DNA of 64,000 bases from Pseudomonas baetica (GCF_019733355.1 NZ_JAIHLQ010000030.1:32563-96562); one strand, 5' to 3'. Positions 44,801-53,611 are shown, counted from the stretch's first letter. Program-made: numbers and translations. Notes: generated by a model not told the origin, from the sequence alone.

Positions 44801-45386
44801 CGGTCAGGCGGGCAAGGTTTTCGTGGGTGCGGCGGATGCGGTTTTCGGTCTCGCGCCGACGCTCCTTGTACTTGGAGATACCTGCCGCTTCTTCGATGAA
44901 GTTGCGCAGGTCTTCAGGCTTGGATTCGATCAGCTTGGAGATCATCCCCTGCTCGATGATCGAGTAGCTGCGCGGGCCGAGGCCGGTGCCGAGGAAGATA
45001 TCGGTGATGTCGCGACGACGGCATTTGGTGCCGTTGAGGTAATAAGTCGTCTGGCTGTCGCGGGTCACTTTGCGGCGAATGGAAATCTCCGCGTAAGCGG
45101 CGTATTCGCCCAGCAGCGTACCGTCGGAGTTGTCGAACACCAATTCGATGCTCGCCTGGCTCACCGGTTTGCGGCTGGTCGAGCCGTTGAAGATGACGTC
45201 GGTCATCGACTCGCCACGCAGGTTTTTCGCCGAACTTTCGCCCATCACCCAGCGTACGGCGTCGATGATGTTCGACTTGCCGCAACCGTTCGGCCCGACG
45301 ACCGCCGCCATGTTACTGGGGAAGTTCACCGTGGTCGGGTCGACGAAGGATTTGAATCCCGCCAGTTTGATGCACTTGAGACGCAC
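41898..45386 (-). CDS. smc: Chromosome segregation ATPase SMC
   Basis: This 1162-residue SMC protein condenses and segregates the chromosome with ScpAB. Walker A GPNGCGKSN is at residues 31-39, long coiled coils (E, L, R, Q rich) run either side of a hinge near 520-640, and the C-terminal head carries LSGGEKALTALALVF and the DEVDAPLDD Walker B. The GTG start at 45386 gives the canonical MRLKCIKLAGFKSFVDPT; a longer in-frame start overlaps the regulator gene upstream. It begins 2 bp after that gene's stop. Confidence 0.96.
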   Translation of the reverse strand: MRLKCIKLAGFKSFVDPTTVNFPSNMAAVVGPNGCGKSNIIDAVRWVMGESSAKNLRGESMTDVIFNGSTSRKPVSQASIELVFDNSDGTLLGEYAAYAEISIRRKVTRDSQTTYYLNGTKCRRRDITDIFLGTGLGPRSYSIIEQGMISKLIESKPEDLRNFIEEAAGISKYKERRRETENRIRRTHENLARLTDLREELERQLERLHRQAEAAKKYQEFKTEERQLKAQLSVLRWQDLNDQVGQRESIIGTQEISFEALVAEQRNADAAIERLRDGHHDLSERFNLVQGRFYSVGGDIARVEQSIQHGQQRLRQLQDDLKEAERARLETESHLGHDRTLLLTLGEELDMLTPEQEVTSAAAEEAAAALEDSETVMHGWQEQWDTFNLTAAEPRRQAEVQQSRIQQLETSMERLADRQKRLGEERALLSADPEDAAIMELNEQLAESEATLEDLQTSEEAQVEKLEQLRQELQQALTAQQQAQGDLQRLNGRLASLEALQQAALDPGTGTAEWLKEHNLAERPRLAEGLKVEAGWELAVETVLGADLQAVLVDDFNGFDLSGFTQGDLRLLSPGTDGVRVTGSLLDKVEAQIDLSPWLSQVKPVDSLEQALALRGQLSAGQSLISRDGYWVGRHFLRVRRASEAESGMLARGQEIETLHLEREEREATVEAMETRLQTLRAQQRQQENGREHLRRLLQDEARQQGELKAQLSAGKAKAEQLTLRRTRLDEELIELGEQRELEHEQVGEARMQLQDALDAMALDTEQRELLLAQRDSLRERLDRVRQEARQHKDHAHQLAVRLGSLRAQHDSTRQALERLEMQAERLTEKREQLSLNLEEGEAPLEELRLKLEELLDKRMTVDEELKTAQIALEDADRELREAEKRRTQAEQQSQLIRGQLEQQRMEWQALTVRRKALQDQLLEDGYDLNGVLATLTAQASEREAEEELERINARIQRLGAINLAAIDEYTQQSERKRYLDAQDADLVEALETLENVIRKIDKETRNRFKDTFDQINGGLQALFPKVFGGGRAYLELTGEDLLDTGVTIMAQPPGKKNSTIHLLSGGEKALTALALVFAIFKLNPAPFCMLDEVDAPLDDANVGRYARLVKEMSQTVQFIYITHNKIAMEMAEQLMGVTMHEPGCSRLVAVDVEEAMAMVDA

Positions 45387-45388
45387 GC

Positions 45389-46048
45389 TTAGGCGACCGT
45401 CAGGGCAGACACCACCAGATCGCAACTGCGCTGGGCGTAAGCCGTCAGCACGATGCGGATCTGCGGCAAATCACGGGCAAGCACAGCGGCCAGCAAGCGC
45501 TCGAACAGTTCGAGGAACTCGCTCATCTCGGCCTTGCGCTGCTCGAGGGCGAGGAAGTACGCGCGGCTCATCGCCGGTTGCAGGTTCTCGACGGTTTCTT
45601 GCAGGTATGGATTGTTGGCAAACGGATAGGCCGCGCGCATCACGGCGAAACTGTCGTCGACGAAGGTGCGGATGTCCTGACGCTCGTAGCTGGCGGTCAG
45701 GCGCTGCTGGATCTGCACGAACGGCGCCATGTCGGCCTGGACTTGCCAGCCATTGGCCACCGAGTTGCCGAGCAGGATATACAGCTCGCTCATCAGCGTG
45801 CACAGGCTCTGCACCTTGTGCGCCGTCAACTCGGTGACGTGCGCGCCACGGCGCGGCAGGATCGCGATCAGGTGGCGGCGCTCAAGGATCAGCAAGGCTT
45901 CGCGAACGGATCCGCGGCTGACATTGAGTGCCAGCGTGACCTTCTGCTCCTGGATGCGTTCTCCCGGCTTCATTTCGCCACGAATGATGCGTTCGGCGAG
46001 GTGGTGAGCGATTTGCTCGGCGAGGCTGTCCGGCGCCTTGAACGTCAT
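45389..46048 (-). CDS. GntR-family transcriptional regulator, FCD type
   Basis: This 219-residue regulator has an N-terminal winged helix (LAEQIAHHLAERIIRGEMKPGERI, then LNVSRGSVREALLILE) and a C-terminal FCD ligand-binding domain from about 85. It is divergent from xdhA with 268 bp between, and two TGAC-N6-GTCA palindromes lie in that gap near the xdhA start. It is therefore a candidate regulator of the purine-degradation genes. It is also directly upstream of smc. Confidence 0.9.
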   Translation of the reverse strand: MTFKAPDSLAEQIAHHLAERIIRGEMKPGERIQEQKVTLALNVSRGSVREALLILERRHLIAILPRRGAHVTELTAHKVQSLCTLMSELYILLGNSVANGWQVQADMAPFVQIQQRLTASYERQDIRTFVDDSFAVMRAAYPFANNPYLQETVENLQPAMSRAYFLALEQRKAEMSEFLELFERLLAAVLARDLPQIRIVLTAYAQRSCDLVVSALTVA

Positions 46049-46221
46049 GGTTGTCCTTCAAACTCTATCGATCTGCACAAGCGGCGCAGTGTAGCGCAAA
46101 TGCACGGTCATGGCGGAGTGCCCACTCAGCGGTTTTTGGCACGAATCCCGCAAAAAAGCAGGGGATCCAATGAGGGTCAATACTGAATAGACACGTTGCT
46201 GATCGACGAAACGCATTTTCC

Positions 46222-46258
46222 TGACCTTTAAGTCAGAAAACCATTGACCGAAAAGTCA
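46222..46258. promoter_or_regulatory. Two tandem TGAC-N6-GTCA palindromes upstream of xdhA
   Basis: TGACCTTTAAGTCA (46222-46235) and TGACCGAAAAGTCA (46245-46258) are both dyads with 4-base arms and 6-base centres, 23 bp centre to centre. They are about 60-95 bp upstream of the xdhA GTG and suit a dimeric GntR/FCD repressor binding on one DNA face. Confidence 0.6.
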
Positions 46259-46316
46259 GACCTGCTAAATTCGGTTCACGTCGGTTAACAACAATAATGA
46301 GTCTGCGAGGCCTTCC

Positions 46317-47771
46317 GTGATCCAGTTTTTACTTAACCAGGAACTCCGTAGCGAGCACGCCCTGGACCCGAATCTGACTGTGCTCAATTACCTGCGTGAA
46401 CACGTCGGCAAATCCGGCACCAAAGAAGGTTGTGCCAGCGGTGACTGCGGCGCCTGCACCGTGGTGGTCGGCGAGTTGCAAACGGATGACGCTGGCCGCG
46501 AACACATTCGCTATCGCAGCCTCAACTCGTGCCTGACGTTCGTTTCGTCGCTACACGGCAAACAACTGATCAGCGTCGAAGACCTCAAGCACCAAGGCGA
46601 ACTGCACAGCGTGCAGAAAGCCATGGTCGAGTGCCATGGCTCGCAGTGCGGTTTCTGCACTCCCGGTTTCGTCATGTCGCTGTTCGCCCTGCAAAAGAAC
46701 AGCGATGCGCCGGATCATGCCAAAGCCCACGAAGCACTGGCCGGCAACCTCTGCCGCTGCACCGGCTATCGGCCGATTCTGGCCGCTGCCGAGCAATCGT
46801 GCTGTGGCAAGCAACCGGACCAGTTCGATGCCCGCGAAGCCGAGACCATCGCCCGCCTCAAAGCCATTGCCCCCACCGATATCGGCGAGCTCAACAGCGG
46901 CGACAAGCGCTGCCTGGTGCCGCTGACTGTGTCCGATCTGGCCGACCTCTACGACGCCTACCCGCAAGCCCGGCTGCTGGCTGGCGGCACCGATCTGGCG
47001 CTGGAAGTCACCCAGTTCCACCGCACCCTGCCGGTGATGATCTACGTCGGCAATGTCGCAGAAATGAAGCGCATCGAAACCTTCGACGACCGTATTGAAA
47101 TCGGCGCCGCCGCTGCTCTCTCCGACTGCTACGAAACATTGAACGCCGAGTACCCGGACTTCGGCGAACTGCTGCACCGCTTCGCCTCTCTGCAAATCCG
47201 CAACCAAGGCACCCTAGGCGGCAACATCGGCAACGCCTCGCCCATCGGTGACTCACCGCCCCTGCTGATCGCCCTCGGTGCGCAAATCGTGCTGTGCAAG
47301 GGTGAAACCCGGCGCACGTTGAATCTTGAGGACTACTTCATCGATTACCGCGTCACGGCGCGTCAGGAAAGCGAGTTCATTGAGAAGATCATCGTCCCGC
47401 GTGCCAGCGCCGAGCAGCTGTTCCGCGCCTATAAAGTGTCGAAACGTCTGGACGACGACATCTCTGCCGTCTGCGCCGCGTTCAACCTGCGCGTCGAAAA
47501 CGGCGTGATCACTGACGCCCGCGTCGCCTTCGGCGGCATGGCGGCGATCCCGAAACGCGCCGCCCATTGCGAAGCCGTGTTGCTCGGCCAGCCGTTCAAC
47601 AACGCCGTGGTCGAACGCGCCTGCGCCGCGCTGGCCGAGGACTTCACCCCGCTCTCGGATTTCCGCGCCAGCAAGGAATATCGCCTGCTCAGCGCGCAGA
47701 ACCTGCTGCGCAAATACTTCATCGAACTGCAAACACCGCACATCGAGACTCGGGTGACCGCTTATGTCTAA
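46317..47771 (+). CDS. xdhA: Xanthine dehydrogenase small subunit (iron-sulfur/FAD)
   Basis: This 484-residue subunit carries two [2Fe-2S] clusters and FAD. The first cluster cysteines are in EGCASGDCGAC (C39, C44, C47) plus C71. The second are in QCGFCTPGF and LCRCTGY. The FAD domain starts near residue 190, with LLAGGTDLALEV and GTLGGNIGNASPIGD. The start is GTG with GAGG upstream. It oxidises hypoxanthine/xanthine to urate together with XdhB, whose start overlaps its last 8 bp. Confidence 0.95.
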   Translation: MIQFLLNQELRSEHALDPNLTVLNYLREHVGKSGTKEGCASGDCGACTVVVGELQTDDAGREHIRYRSLNSCLTFVSSLHGKQLISVEDLKHQGELHSVQKAMVECHGSQCGFCTPGFVMSLFALQKNSDAPDHAKAHEALAGNLCRCTGYRPILAAAEQSCCGKQPDQFDAREAETIARLKAIAPTDIGELNSGDKRCLVPLTVSDLADLYDAYPQARLLAGGTDLALEVTQFHRTLPVMIYVGNVAEMKRIETFDDRIEIGAAAALSDCYETLNAEYPDFGELLHRFASLQIRNQGTLGGNIGNASPIGDSPPLLIALGAQIVLCKGETRRTLNLEDYFIDYRVTARQESEFIEKIIVPRASAEQLFRAYKVSKRLDDDISAVCAAFNLRVENGVITDARVAFGGMAAIPKRAAHCEAVLLGQPFNNAVVERACAALAEDFTPLSDFRASKEYRLLSAQNLLRKYFIELQTPHIETRVTAYV

Positions 47772-50163
47772 CCATCACGCCGTAGAGAAGACCCAAGCTG
47801 AATTGGCTGAACTGTTCGCCAAAGACCTGACCACCGGTGTCGGTCGTAGCGTGAAACACGACAGCGCCGCCAAGCACGTGTCCGGTGAAGCGCAATACAT
47901 CGATGATCGCCTGGAATTCCCCAACCAGTTGCACCTGTACGCACGCCTGTCGGACCGCGCCCACGCGAAGATCATCAGCATTGATACAAGTCCTTGCTAT
48001 GCCTTCGAAGGCGTACGCATCGCCATCACCCACGAAGACGTCCCGGGCCTGAAAGACATTGGCCCGCTGATGCCGGGCGATCCGTTGTTGGCCATCGATG
48101 ATGTGCAGTTCGTCGGTCAACCGGTGCTGGCCGTGGCGGCGAAAGATCTGGAAACCGCGCGCAAAGCGGCAATGGCCGCGATCATCGAATACGAAGATCT
48201 GGAGCCGGTGCTGGACGTGGTCGACGCCCTGCGCAAACGCCACTTCGTGCTCGACAGCCACACCCATCAGCGCGGCGATTCGGCCGGCGCTTTGGCGACA
48301 GCCGAGCACCGCATTCAAGGCACGCTGCACATCGGCGGCCAGGAACACTTTTATCTGGAGACGCAGATATCCTCGGTAATGCCGACCGAAGACGGCGGCA
48401 TGATCGTCTACTGCTCCACGCAGAACCCCACCGAAGTACAGAAACTGGTCGCCGAAGTGCTCGACGTGTCGATGAACAAGATCGTCGTCGACATGCGTCG
48501 CATGGGCGGTGGTTTCGGTGGCAAGGAAACTCAGGCAGCAAGCCCCGCATGCCTGTGCGCGGTGGTCGCGCACCTCACCGGCCAGCCGACCAAGATGCGT
48601 CTGCCGCGCGTCGAAGACATGTTGATGACCGGCAAGCGTCACCCGTTCTACGTCGAGTACGACGTCGGCTTCGACAGCACCGGGCGCCTGCACGGGATCA
48701 ACATGGATCTGGCCGGCAATTGCGGCTGCTCGCCGGACTTGTCCGCCTCGATCGTTGACCGGGCGATGTTCCACTCGGACAACTCCTACTACCTGGGCGA
48801 CGCGACCATCAACGGTCACCGCTGCAAGACCAACACCGCATCGAACACCGCGTACCGGGGTTTCGGCGGCCCGCAAGGCATGGTTGCCATCGAAGAAGTG
48901 ATGGATGCGATTGCCCGTCACTTGAACCTCGATCCGCTGGCCGTGCGCAAGGCCAACTACTACGGCAAGACCGAGCGCAACGTCACGCACTACTACCAGA
49001 CCGTCGAGCACAACATGCTCGAAGAAATGACCGCCGAACTGGAAGAAAGCAGCCAGTACGCCGAACGCCGCGAAGCGATCCGTCGCTACAACGCCAACAG
49101 CCCGATCCTGAAAAAAGGCCTGGCGCTGACCCCGGTGAAATTCGGTATTTCCTTCACCGCCAGCTTCCTGAACCAGGCCGGTGCGCTGATCCACATCTAC
49201 ACCGACGGCAGCATCCACCTGAACCATGGCGGCACGGAAATGGGCCAGGGTCTGAACACCAAAGTCGCGCAGGTCGTGGCCGAAGTGTTCCAGGTCGAAA
49301 TCGATCGCGTGCAGATCACCGCGACCAATACCGACAAGGTGCCAAACACCTCGCCGACCGCTGCTTCCAGCGGTGCCGACCTCAACGGTAAAGCCGCCCA
49401 GAATGCCGCCGAGATCATCAAGCAACGCTTGGTTGAGTTCGCCGCACGGCACTTCAAAGTCAGCGAGGAAGACGTCGAATTCCATAACGGCCATGTACGC
49501 GTTCGTGATCACATCCTGACCTTTGAATCGCTGATCCAGCAGGCGTATTTCAATCAGGTCTCGCTGTCGAGCACCGGGTTCTACAAGACCCCGAAAATCT
49601 ACTACGACCGCAGTCAGGCCCGTGGCCGTCCGTTCTACTACTTCGCCTTCGGCGCGGCGTGCTGCGAAGTGATCGTCGACACCTTGACCGGCGAGTACAA
49701 GATGCTGCGCACCGACATCCTCCACGACGTCGGCGCCTCGCTGAACCCGTCCATCGACATTGGTCAGGTGGAAGGCGGTTTCGTCCAGGGCATGGGCTGG
49801 CTGACCATGGAAGAACTGGTCTGGAACAACAAAGGCAAGCTGATGACCAACGGCCCGGCCAGCTACAAGATCCCGGCCGTGGCGGACATGCCGCTGGACC
49901 TGCGGGTAAAACTGGTGGAGAACCGTAAAAACCCGGAAGACACGGTGTTCCACTCCAAGGCTGTGGGCGAGCCGCCGTTCATGCTCGGGATTGCGGCGTG
50001 GTGCGCGATCAAGGATGCGGTGGCGAGCCTCGGCGACTACAAGCATCAACCGAAAGTCGATGCACCGGCGACCCCTGAGCGGGTGCTGTGGGGGTGTGAG
50101 CAGATGCGGCGGTTGAAAGCCGTGAAAGCGGTAGAAACAGAGACCGAGTTGGCTTCGCTCTAG
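47764..50163 (+). CDS. xdhB: Xanthine dehydrogenase large subunit (molybdenum)
   Basis: This 799-residue molybdopterin-binding subunit holds the active site. Visible motifs include RRMGGGFGGKETQ, NTAYRGFGGPQGM, GGTEMGQGLNTK and the catalytic-glutamate region VFHSKAVGEPPFMLG. The start overlaps the end of xdhA, implying coupled synthesis of the subunits. It is followed by a REP pair, then xdhC. Confidence 0.95.
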   Translation: MSNHHAVEKTQAELAELFAKDLTTGVGRSVKHDSAAKHVSGEAQYIDDRLEFPNQLHLYARLSDRAHAKIISIDTSPCYAFEGVRIAITHEDVPGLKDIGPLMPGDPLLAIDDVQFVGQPVLAVAAKDLETARKAAMAAIIEYEDLEPVLDVVDALRKRHFVLDSHTHQRGDSAGALATAEHRIQGTLHIGGQEHFYLETQISSVMPTEDGGMIVYCSTQNPTEVQKLVAEVLDVSMNKIVVDMRRMGGGFGGKETQAASPACLCAVVAHLTGQPTKMRLPRVEDMLMTGKRHPFYVEYDVGFDSTGRLHGINMDLAGNCGCSPDLSASIVDRAMFHSDNSYYLGDATINGHRCKTNTASNTAYRGFGGPQGMVAIEEVMDAIARHLNLDPLAVRKANYYGKTERNVTHYYQTVEHNMLEEMTAELEESSQYAERREAIRRYNANSPILKKGLALTPVKFGISFTASFLNQAGALIHIYTDGSIHLNHGGTEMGQGLNTKVAQVVAEVFQVEIDRVQITATNTDKVPNTSPTAASSGADLNGKAAQNAAEIIKQRLVEFAARHFKVSEEDVEFHNGHVRVRDHILTFESLIQQAYFNQVSLSSTGFYKTPKIYYDRSQARGRPFYYFAFGAACCEVIVDTLTGEYKMLRTDILHDVGASLNPSIDIGQVEGGFVQGMGWLTMEELVWNNKGKLMTNGPASYKIPAVADMPLDLRVKLVENRKNPEDTVFHSKAVGEPPFMLGIAAWCAIKDAVASLGDYKHQPKVDAPATPERVLWGCEQMRRLKAVKAVETETELASL

Positions 50164-50177
50164 ACCGAGGCGCGCCA

Positions 50178-50243
50178 TTCGCGAGCAAGCCCGCTCCCAC
50201 AGGAAAATGCATTCCAAATGTGAGAGCGGGCTTGCTCGCGAAG
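50178..50243. repeat. Paired inverted REP elements between xdhB and xdhC
   Basis: CGCGAGCAAGCCCGCTCCCA and its inverse GAGAGCGGGCTTGCTCGCGA are close together inside what is otherwise an operon. They may reduce read-through into xdhC or protect the upstream mRNA. Confidence 0.85.
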
Positions 50244-50278
50244 ACGACTGAACAGACAACACAGATGTCGAGGTGAAT

Positions 50279-51136
50279 ATGTACAACTGGATCGACGCCC
50301 TCGCCGACCTGCAGAACCAAGGTGAAGCCTGCGTTCTGGTGACGATCATCGAAGAACTCGGCTCGACGCCACGCAATGCCGGCTCGAAGATGGTGATCAG
50401 CGCGAACCAGAGCTTCGACACCATCGGTGGCGGGCATCTGGAATACAAAGCCATGCAGATCGCCCGCGACATGCTCGCCAGCGGCAAGCAAGACACACAT
50501 CTGGAGCGCTTCAGCCTCGGCGCTAGCCTCGGCCAGTGCTGCGGCGGCGCCACCGTGTTGCTGTTCGAACCGATGGGCCAGGTGCAGGCGCAAATCGCCG
50601 TGTTCGGCGCCGGCCACGTTGGCCGTGCTTTGGTGCCGTTGCTCGCCAGCCTGCCGTGCCGGGTGCGCTGGATCGATTCGCGGGAGGCGGAGTTCCCCGA
50701 ACAGATCCCCCACGGCGTGCGTAAAATCGTCGCCGAAGAGCCCGTGGATGAAATCGATGACCTGCCCGCCGGCAGCTACTGCATCGTCATGACCCACAAC
50801 CATCAGCTTGATCTGGAGCTGACCGCCGCGATCCTCAAGCGCAATGACTTCACCTGGTTCGGCCTGATCGGCTCGAAGACCAAACGCGCCAAGTTCGAAC
50901 ACCGTTTGCGTGACCGCGGTTTCGACGCCAGCGTCGTGCAACGCATGCGCTGCCCGATGGGCATCAGCGAAGTCAAAGGCAAACTGCCTGTGGAAATCGC
51001 CATCTCCATCGCCGGCGAAATCATCGCCACCTATAACGCCAACTTCGGCCAGCACACCGCCAGCGCCGAACCGATTGCCAAACTGCTGCCCGTATCGCGC
51101 CGCAGTCAGGCCGCCAAACTCAAAGCCTCAAATTGA
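50279..51136 (+). CDS. xdhC: Xanthine dehydrogenase accessory protein XdhC
   Basis: This 285-residue protein binds and matures the molybdenum cofactor (including sulfuration support) before insertion into XdhB. Motifs are VTIIEELGSTPRNAGSKM, IGGGHLEYKAM, LGQCCGGATVLLFE and the C-terminal GLIGSKTKRAKFEHRL. The ATG at 50279 (MYNWIDAL) is favoured over the GTG two codons earlier because GAGGTG precedes it. It lies 13 bp before guaD. Confidence 0.93.
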   Translation: MYNWIDALADLQNQGEACVLVTIIEELGSTPRNAGSKMVISANQSFDTIGGGHLEYKAMQIARDMLASGKQDTHLERFSLGASLGQCCGGATVLLFEPMGQVQAQIAVFGAGHVGRALVPLLASLPCRVRWIDSREAEFPEQIPHGVRKIVAEEPVDEIDDLPAGSYCIVMTHNHQLDLELTAAILKRNDFTWFGLIGSKTKRAKFEHRLRDRGFDASVVQRMRCPMGISEVKGKLPVEIAISIAGEIIATYNANFGQHTASAEPIAKLLPVSRRSQAAKLKASN

Positions 51137-51149
51137 TTAGAGAACCCTC

Positions 51150-52454
51150 ATGCCTCTGACTCGCAAAGCCTACCGCGCCGCCATCCTGCACAGCATTGCC
51201 GACCCTGCCGAAGTCGGGATCGAAGCCTCCTACGAATATTTCGAGGACGGCCTGCTGGTGGTCGATGGCGGCAAGATCAGCGCCCTCGGCCACGCCAGCG
51301 AACTGCTGCCGACCCTGCCGGCGGACATCGAGATCACCCAGTATCAGGACGCGCTGATCACTTCGGGCTTCATCGACACTCACATCCACCTGCCGCAAAC
51401 CGGCATGGTCGGCGCCTACGGCGAGCAACTGCTCGACTGGCTCAACACTTACACCTTCCCGTGCGAAAGCCAATTCGGCGACAAGGGCCACGCCGACGAT
51501 GTCGCCGACATTTTCATCAAAGAGTTGCTGCGCAACGGCACCACCACCGCGCTGGTGTTCGGCAGCGTGCATCCGCAGTCGGTGAACTCGTTCTTCGAGG
51601 CAGCCGAGAAGCTCGATCTGCGCATGATCGCCGGCAAGGTGATGATGGATCGCAATGCGCCGGATTACCTGACCGACACCGCCGAATCGAGCTACGTCGA
51701 AAGCAAGGCGCTGATCGAGCGCTGGCACGGCAAGGGCCGCTTGCACTACGCGGTCACCCCGCGTTTCGCTCCGACCAGTACCCCGGAACAGCTTGGACTG
51801 GCGGGGCAACTGCTGACCGAATACCCGGATTTGTACATGCAGACCCACATCAGCGAGAACCTCAAGGAAATCGAGTGGGTCAAGGAACTGTTCCCGGAGC
51901 GCAAGGGCTACCTGGACGTTTACGATCACTACAAACTGCTCGGCGAGCGCTCGGTATTCGCCCACGGCGTGCACCTGTGCGACGACGAATGCGCGCGTCT
52001 GGCGCAAACGGGCTCGGCGATCTCGTTCTGCCCGACCTCGAACCTCTTCCTCGGCAGCGGCTTGTTCAACCTGCCGATGGCCGAGAAGCACAAGCTGAAC
52101 GTCGGCCTCGGTACTGACGTCGGCGGTGGCACCAGTTTCTCGCTGCTGCAAACCTTGAACGAAGCCTACAAAGTGATGCAACTGCAAGGTGCGCGTTTGA
52201 GTCCGTTCAAGTCGCTGTACCTGGCGACGCTGGGCGGCGCGCGGGCACTGCGCCTGGAAGACAAGATCGGCAACCTGAAACCGGGCAGTGATGCCGACTT
52301 CCTGGTGCTCGACTACAACGCCACGCCGCTGCTGAGCTATCGCTTGAAGCAGGCCAACAACATTGCCGAAACGTTGTTTGTGTTGATGACACTGGGCGAT
52401 GACCGGACGGTGCAGCAGACTTATGCGGCGGGTGCTTTGGTGCATCAGCGCTAA
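51150..52454 (+). CDS. guaD: Guanine deaminase
   Basis: This 434-residue amidohydrolase converts guanine to xanthine, feeding XdhAB. Metal ligands are visible in DTHIHLPQTG, MQTHISEN, FAHGVHL and GTDVGGGTSF; the SFCPTSNLFLGSG motif is typical of guanine deaminases. It is co-transcribed with xdhC (13-bp gap). A strong bidirectional terminator follows. Confidence 0.95.
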   Translation: MPLTRKAYRAAILHSIADPAEVGIEASYEYFEDGLLVVDGGKISALGHASELLPTLPADIEITQYQDALITSGFIDTHIHLPQTGMVGAYGEQLLDWLNTYTFPCESQFGDKGHADDVADIFIKELLRNGTTTALVFGSVHPQSVNSFFEAAEKLDLRMIAGKVMMDRNAPDYLTDTAESSYVESKALIERWHGKGRLHYAVTPRFAPTSTPEQLGLAGQLLTEYPDLYMQTHISENLKEIEWVKELFPERKGYLDVYDHYKLLGERSVFAHGVHLCDDECARLAQTGSAISFCPTSNLFLGSGLFNLPMAEKHKLNVGLGTDVGGGTSFSLLQTLNEAYKVMQLQGARLSPFKSLYLATLGGARALRLEDKIGNLKPGSDADFLVLDYNATPLLSYRLKQANNIAETLFVLMTLGDDRTVQQTYAAGALVHQR

Positions 52455-52468
52455 GTCTTTCAGGCATA

Positions 52469-52505
52469 AAAAATCCCCCGGAGGTGCTCACCCCGGGGGA
52501 TTTTT
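52469..52505. terminator. Bidirectional terminator after guaD
   Basis: AAAAATCCCCCGG and CCGGGGGATTTTT form a long stem around a ten-base loop, with an A-run before and a T-run after. It ends guaD on the plus strand and the GntR gene on the minus strand. Confidence 0.92.
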
Positions 52506-52521
52506 ATTGCCAGTCAGTACG

Positions 52522-52589
52522 CCTTCGCGAGCAAGCCCGCTCCCACATTTGAAATGCATTCCCCTGTGGGAGCGAGCCTGCTCGCGAAG
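52522..52589. repeat. Paired inverted REP elements
   Basis: CTTCGCGAGCAAGCCCGCTC and the inverse GGGAGCGAGCCTGCTCGCGA lie between the terminator and the 3' end of the GntR gene. Confidence 0.85.
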
Positions 52590-52607
52590 GGAGCGACTCG
52601 GTCTACT

Positions 52608-53372
52608 TTAGAGCTTGGCCGCAGGACGCCCCGGCTTCTTGGTCTGCAACAAATGCGAGAACACCGCATGCAGATCATCCGAAGCGCCTTCCTCATCGAG
52701 GTTGAGCTTGCTGTCGATGTGGTCCATGTGATGCATCATCAGGTCCACCGCCAGTTCACCGTTGCGCGCTTCGATGGCGTCGATCAGTTGGGTGTGTTCA
52801 TCGTAAGAGCAATGCGAACGGTTGCCGCTTTCATACTGGGCAATGATCAGCGAGGTCTGCGAGACCAGGCTGCGCTGAAAACTGATCAGCGGGGCGTTCT
52901 TTGCCGCTTCGGCGAGTTTCAAATGGAACTCACCCGAAAGACGAATACCGGCGCCGCGATCACCACGGGAGAAGCTGTCGCGCTCGTCATTGACCATCTG
53001 ACGAAGTTCTGCAATCTGCTCGGCGGTGGCGTGTTGCACCGCCAGTTCAGTGATCGCACGCTCGACCAGGCGGCGCGCCATGAACACCTGGCGTGCTTCT
53101 TCAACACTTGGGCTGGCGACGACGGCGCCACGGTTCGGCCGCAACAGCACGACGCCTTCATGGGCCAGACGCGACAGTGCACGGCGAATGATGGTGCGGC
53201 TGACCCCGAAGATCTCCCCCAGCGCTTCTTCGCTCAACTTGGTGCCGGGCGCCAGACGCTGTTCGAGGATGGCCTCGAAGATATGCGCATAGACAATATC
53301 GTCCTGGGTGCCGCTGCGGCCGGCTTTGCCTGCTCGCGGTTGTTTCTTGAGGGGTTGCAACTGTTCGTTCAT
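52608..53372 (-). CDS. GntR-family regulator, FCD type, next to the BenE transporter
   Basis: This 254-residue regulator has a winged helix (LAPGTKLSEEALGEIFGVSRTI near residues 41-62) and an FCD domain from about 105 to 235. The FCD metal-site residues appear kept (the D of MVNDERD, the H of SGEFHLKLAE, and HHMDHI). The ATG at 53372 was chosen since the sequence upstream has no family similarity and includes a REP and a divergent promoter. It is divergent from the BenE-type transporter, and a 12-bp palindrome lies between them. Confidence 0.88.
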   Translation of the reverse strand: MNEQLQPLKKQPRAGKAGRSGTQDDIVYAHIFEAILEQRLAPGTKLSEEALGEIFGVSRTIIRRALSRLAHEGVVLLRPNRGAVVASPSVEEARQVFMARRLVERAITELAVQHATAEQIAELRQMVNDERDSFSRGDRGAGIRLSGEFHLKLAEAAKNAPLISFQRSLVSQTSLIIAQYESGNRSHCSYDEHTQLIDAIEARNGELAVDLMMHHMDHIDSKLNLDEEGASDDLHAVFSHLLQTKKPGRPAAKL

Positions 53373-53463
53373 GGGCACTCGAGTCGGGAGAACTGCGGCG
53401 AATAGACCGTGACTGTAATACGGCACAGTAGGTCGCTGGCAAGTATCGCGTAAAAAACAGCGC

Positions 53464-53475
53464 GATTGTACACAA
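53464..53475. promoter_or_regulatory. Perfect palindrome ATTGTACACAAT, candidate GntR operator
   Basis: This 12-bp dyad lies 91 bp from the GntR start and about 190 bp from the BenE start. Its TTGT-AC-ACAA core is like operators of FCD regulators. No other role is apparent. Confidence 0.55.
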
Positions 53476-53586
53476 TGGATGGTGGCAACACGACTGTATG
53501 GCTGTTTGTGACCTTCGCTGTATTGCAACGATCCGTTACGTTTGAGTTTAGGCTTGTTCGCAGAATCCGCCTTTTGCGCACATACC

Positions 53587-53611
53587 CTGTGGGAGCAAGC
53601 CCCCTCCCACA
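53587..53611. repeat. Short compact REP-like palindrome
   Basis: TGTGGGAGCAAGCCCCCTCCCACA folds on itself with the usual GTGGGAG/CTCCCAC arms but lacks the CGCGA part. It precedes the BenE gene. Confidence 0.6.

Noticed and set aside
42624..45392. A 922-codon open frame opposite smc
   Set aside because: It mirrors smc exactly, has composition typical of a reverse frame (L, F, Q, R rich with no domain), and smc is unambiguous.
47719..50553. A 944-codon minus-strand open frame covering xdhB
   Set aside because: It is the reverse frame of xdhB and runs across its REP and into xdhC. No domain is recognisable.
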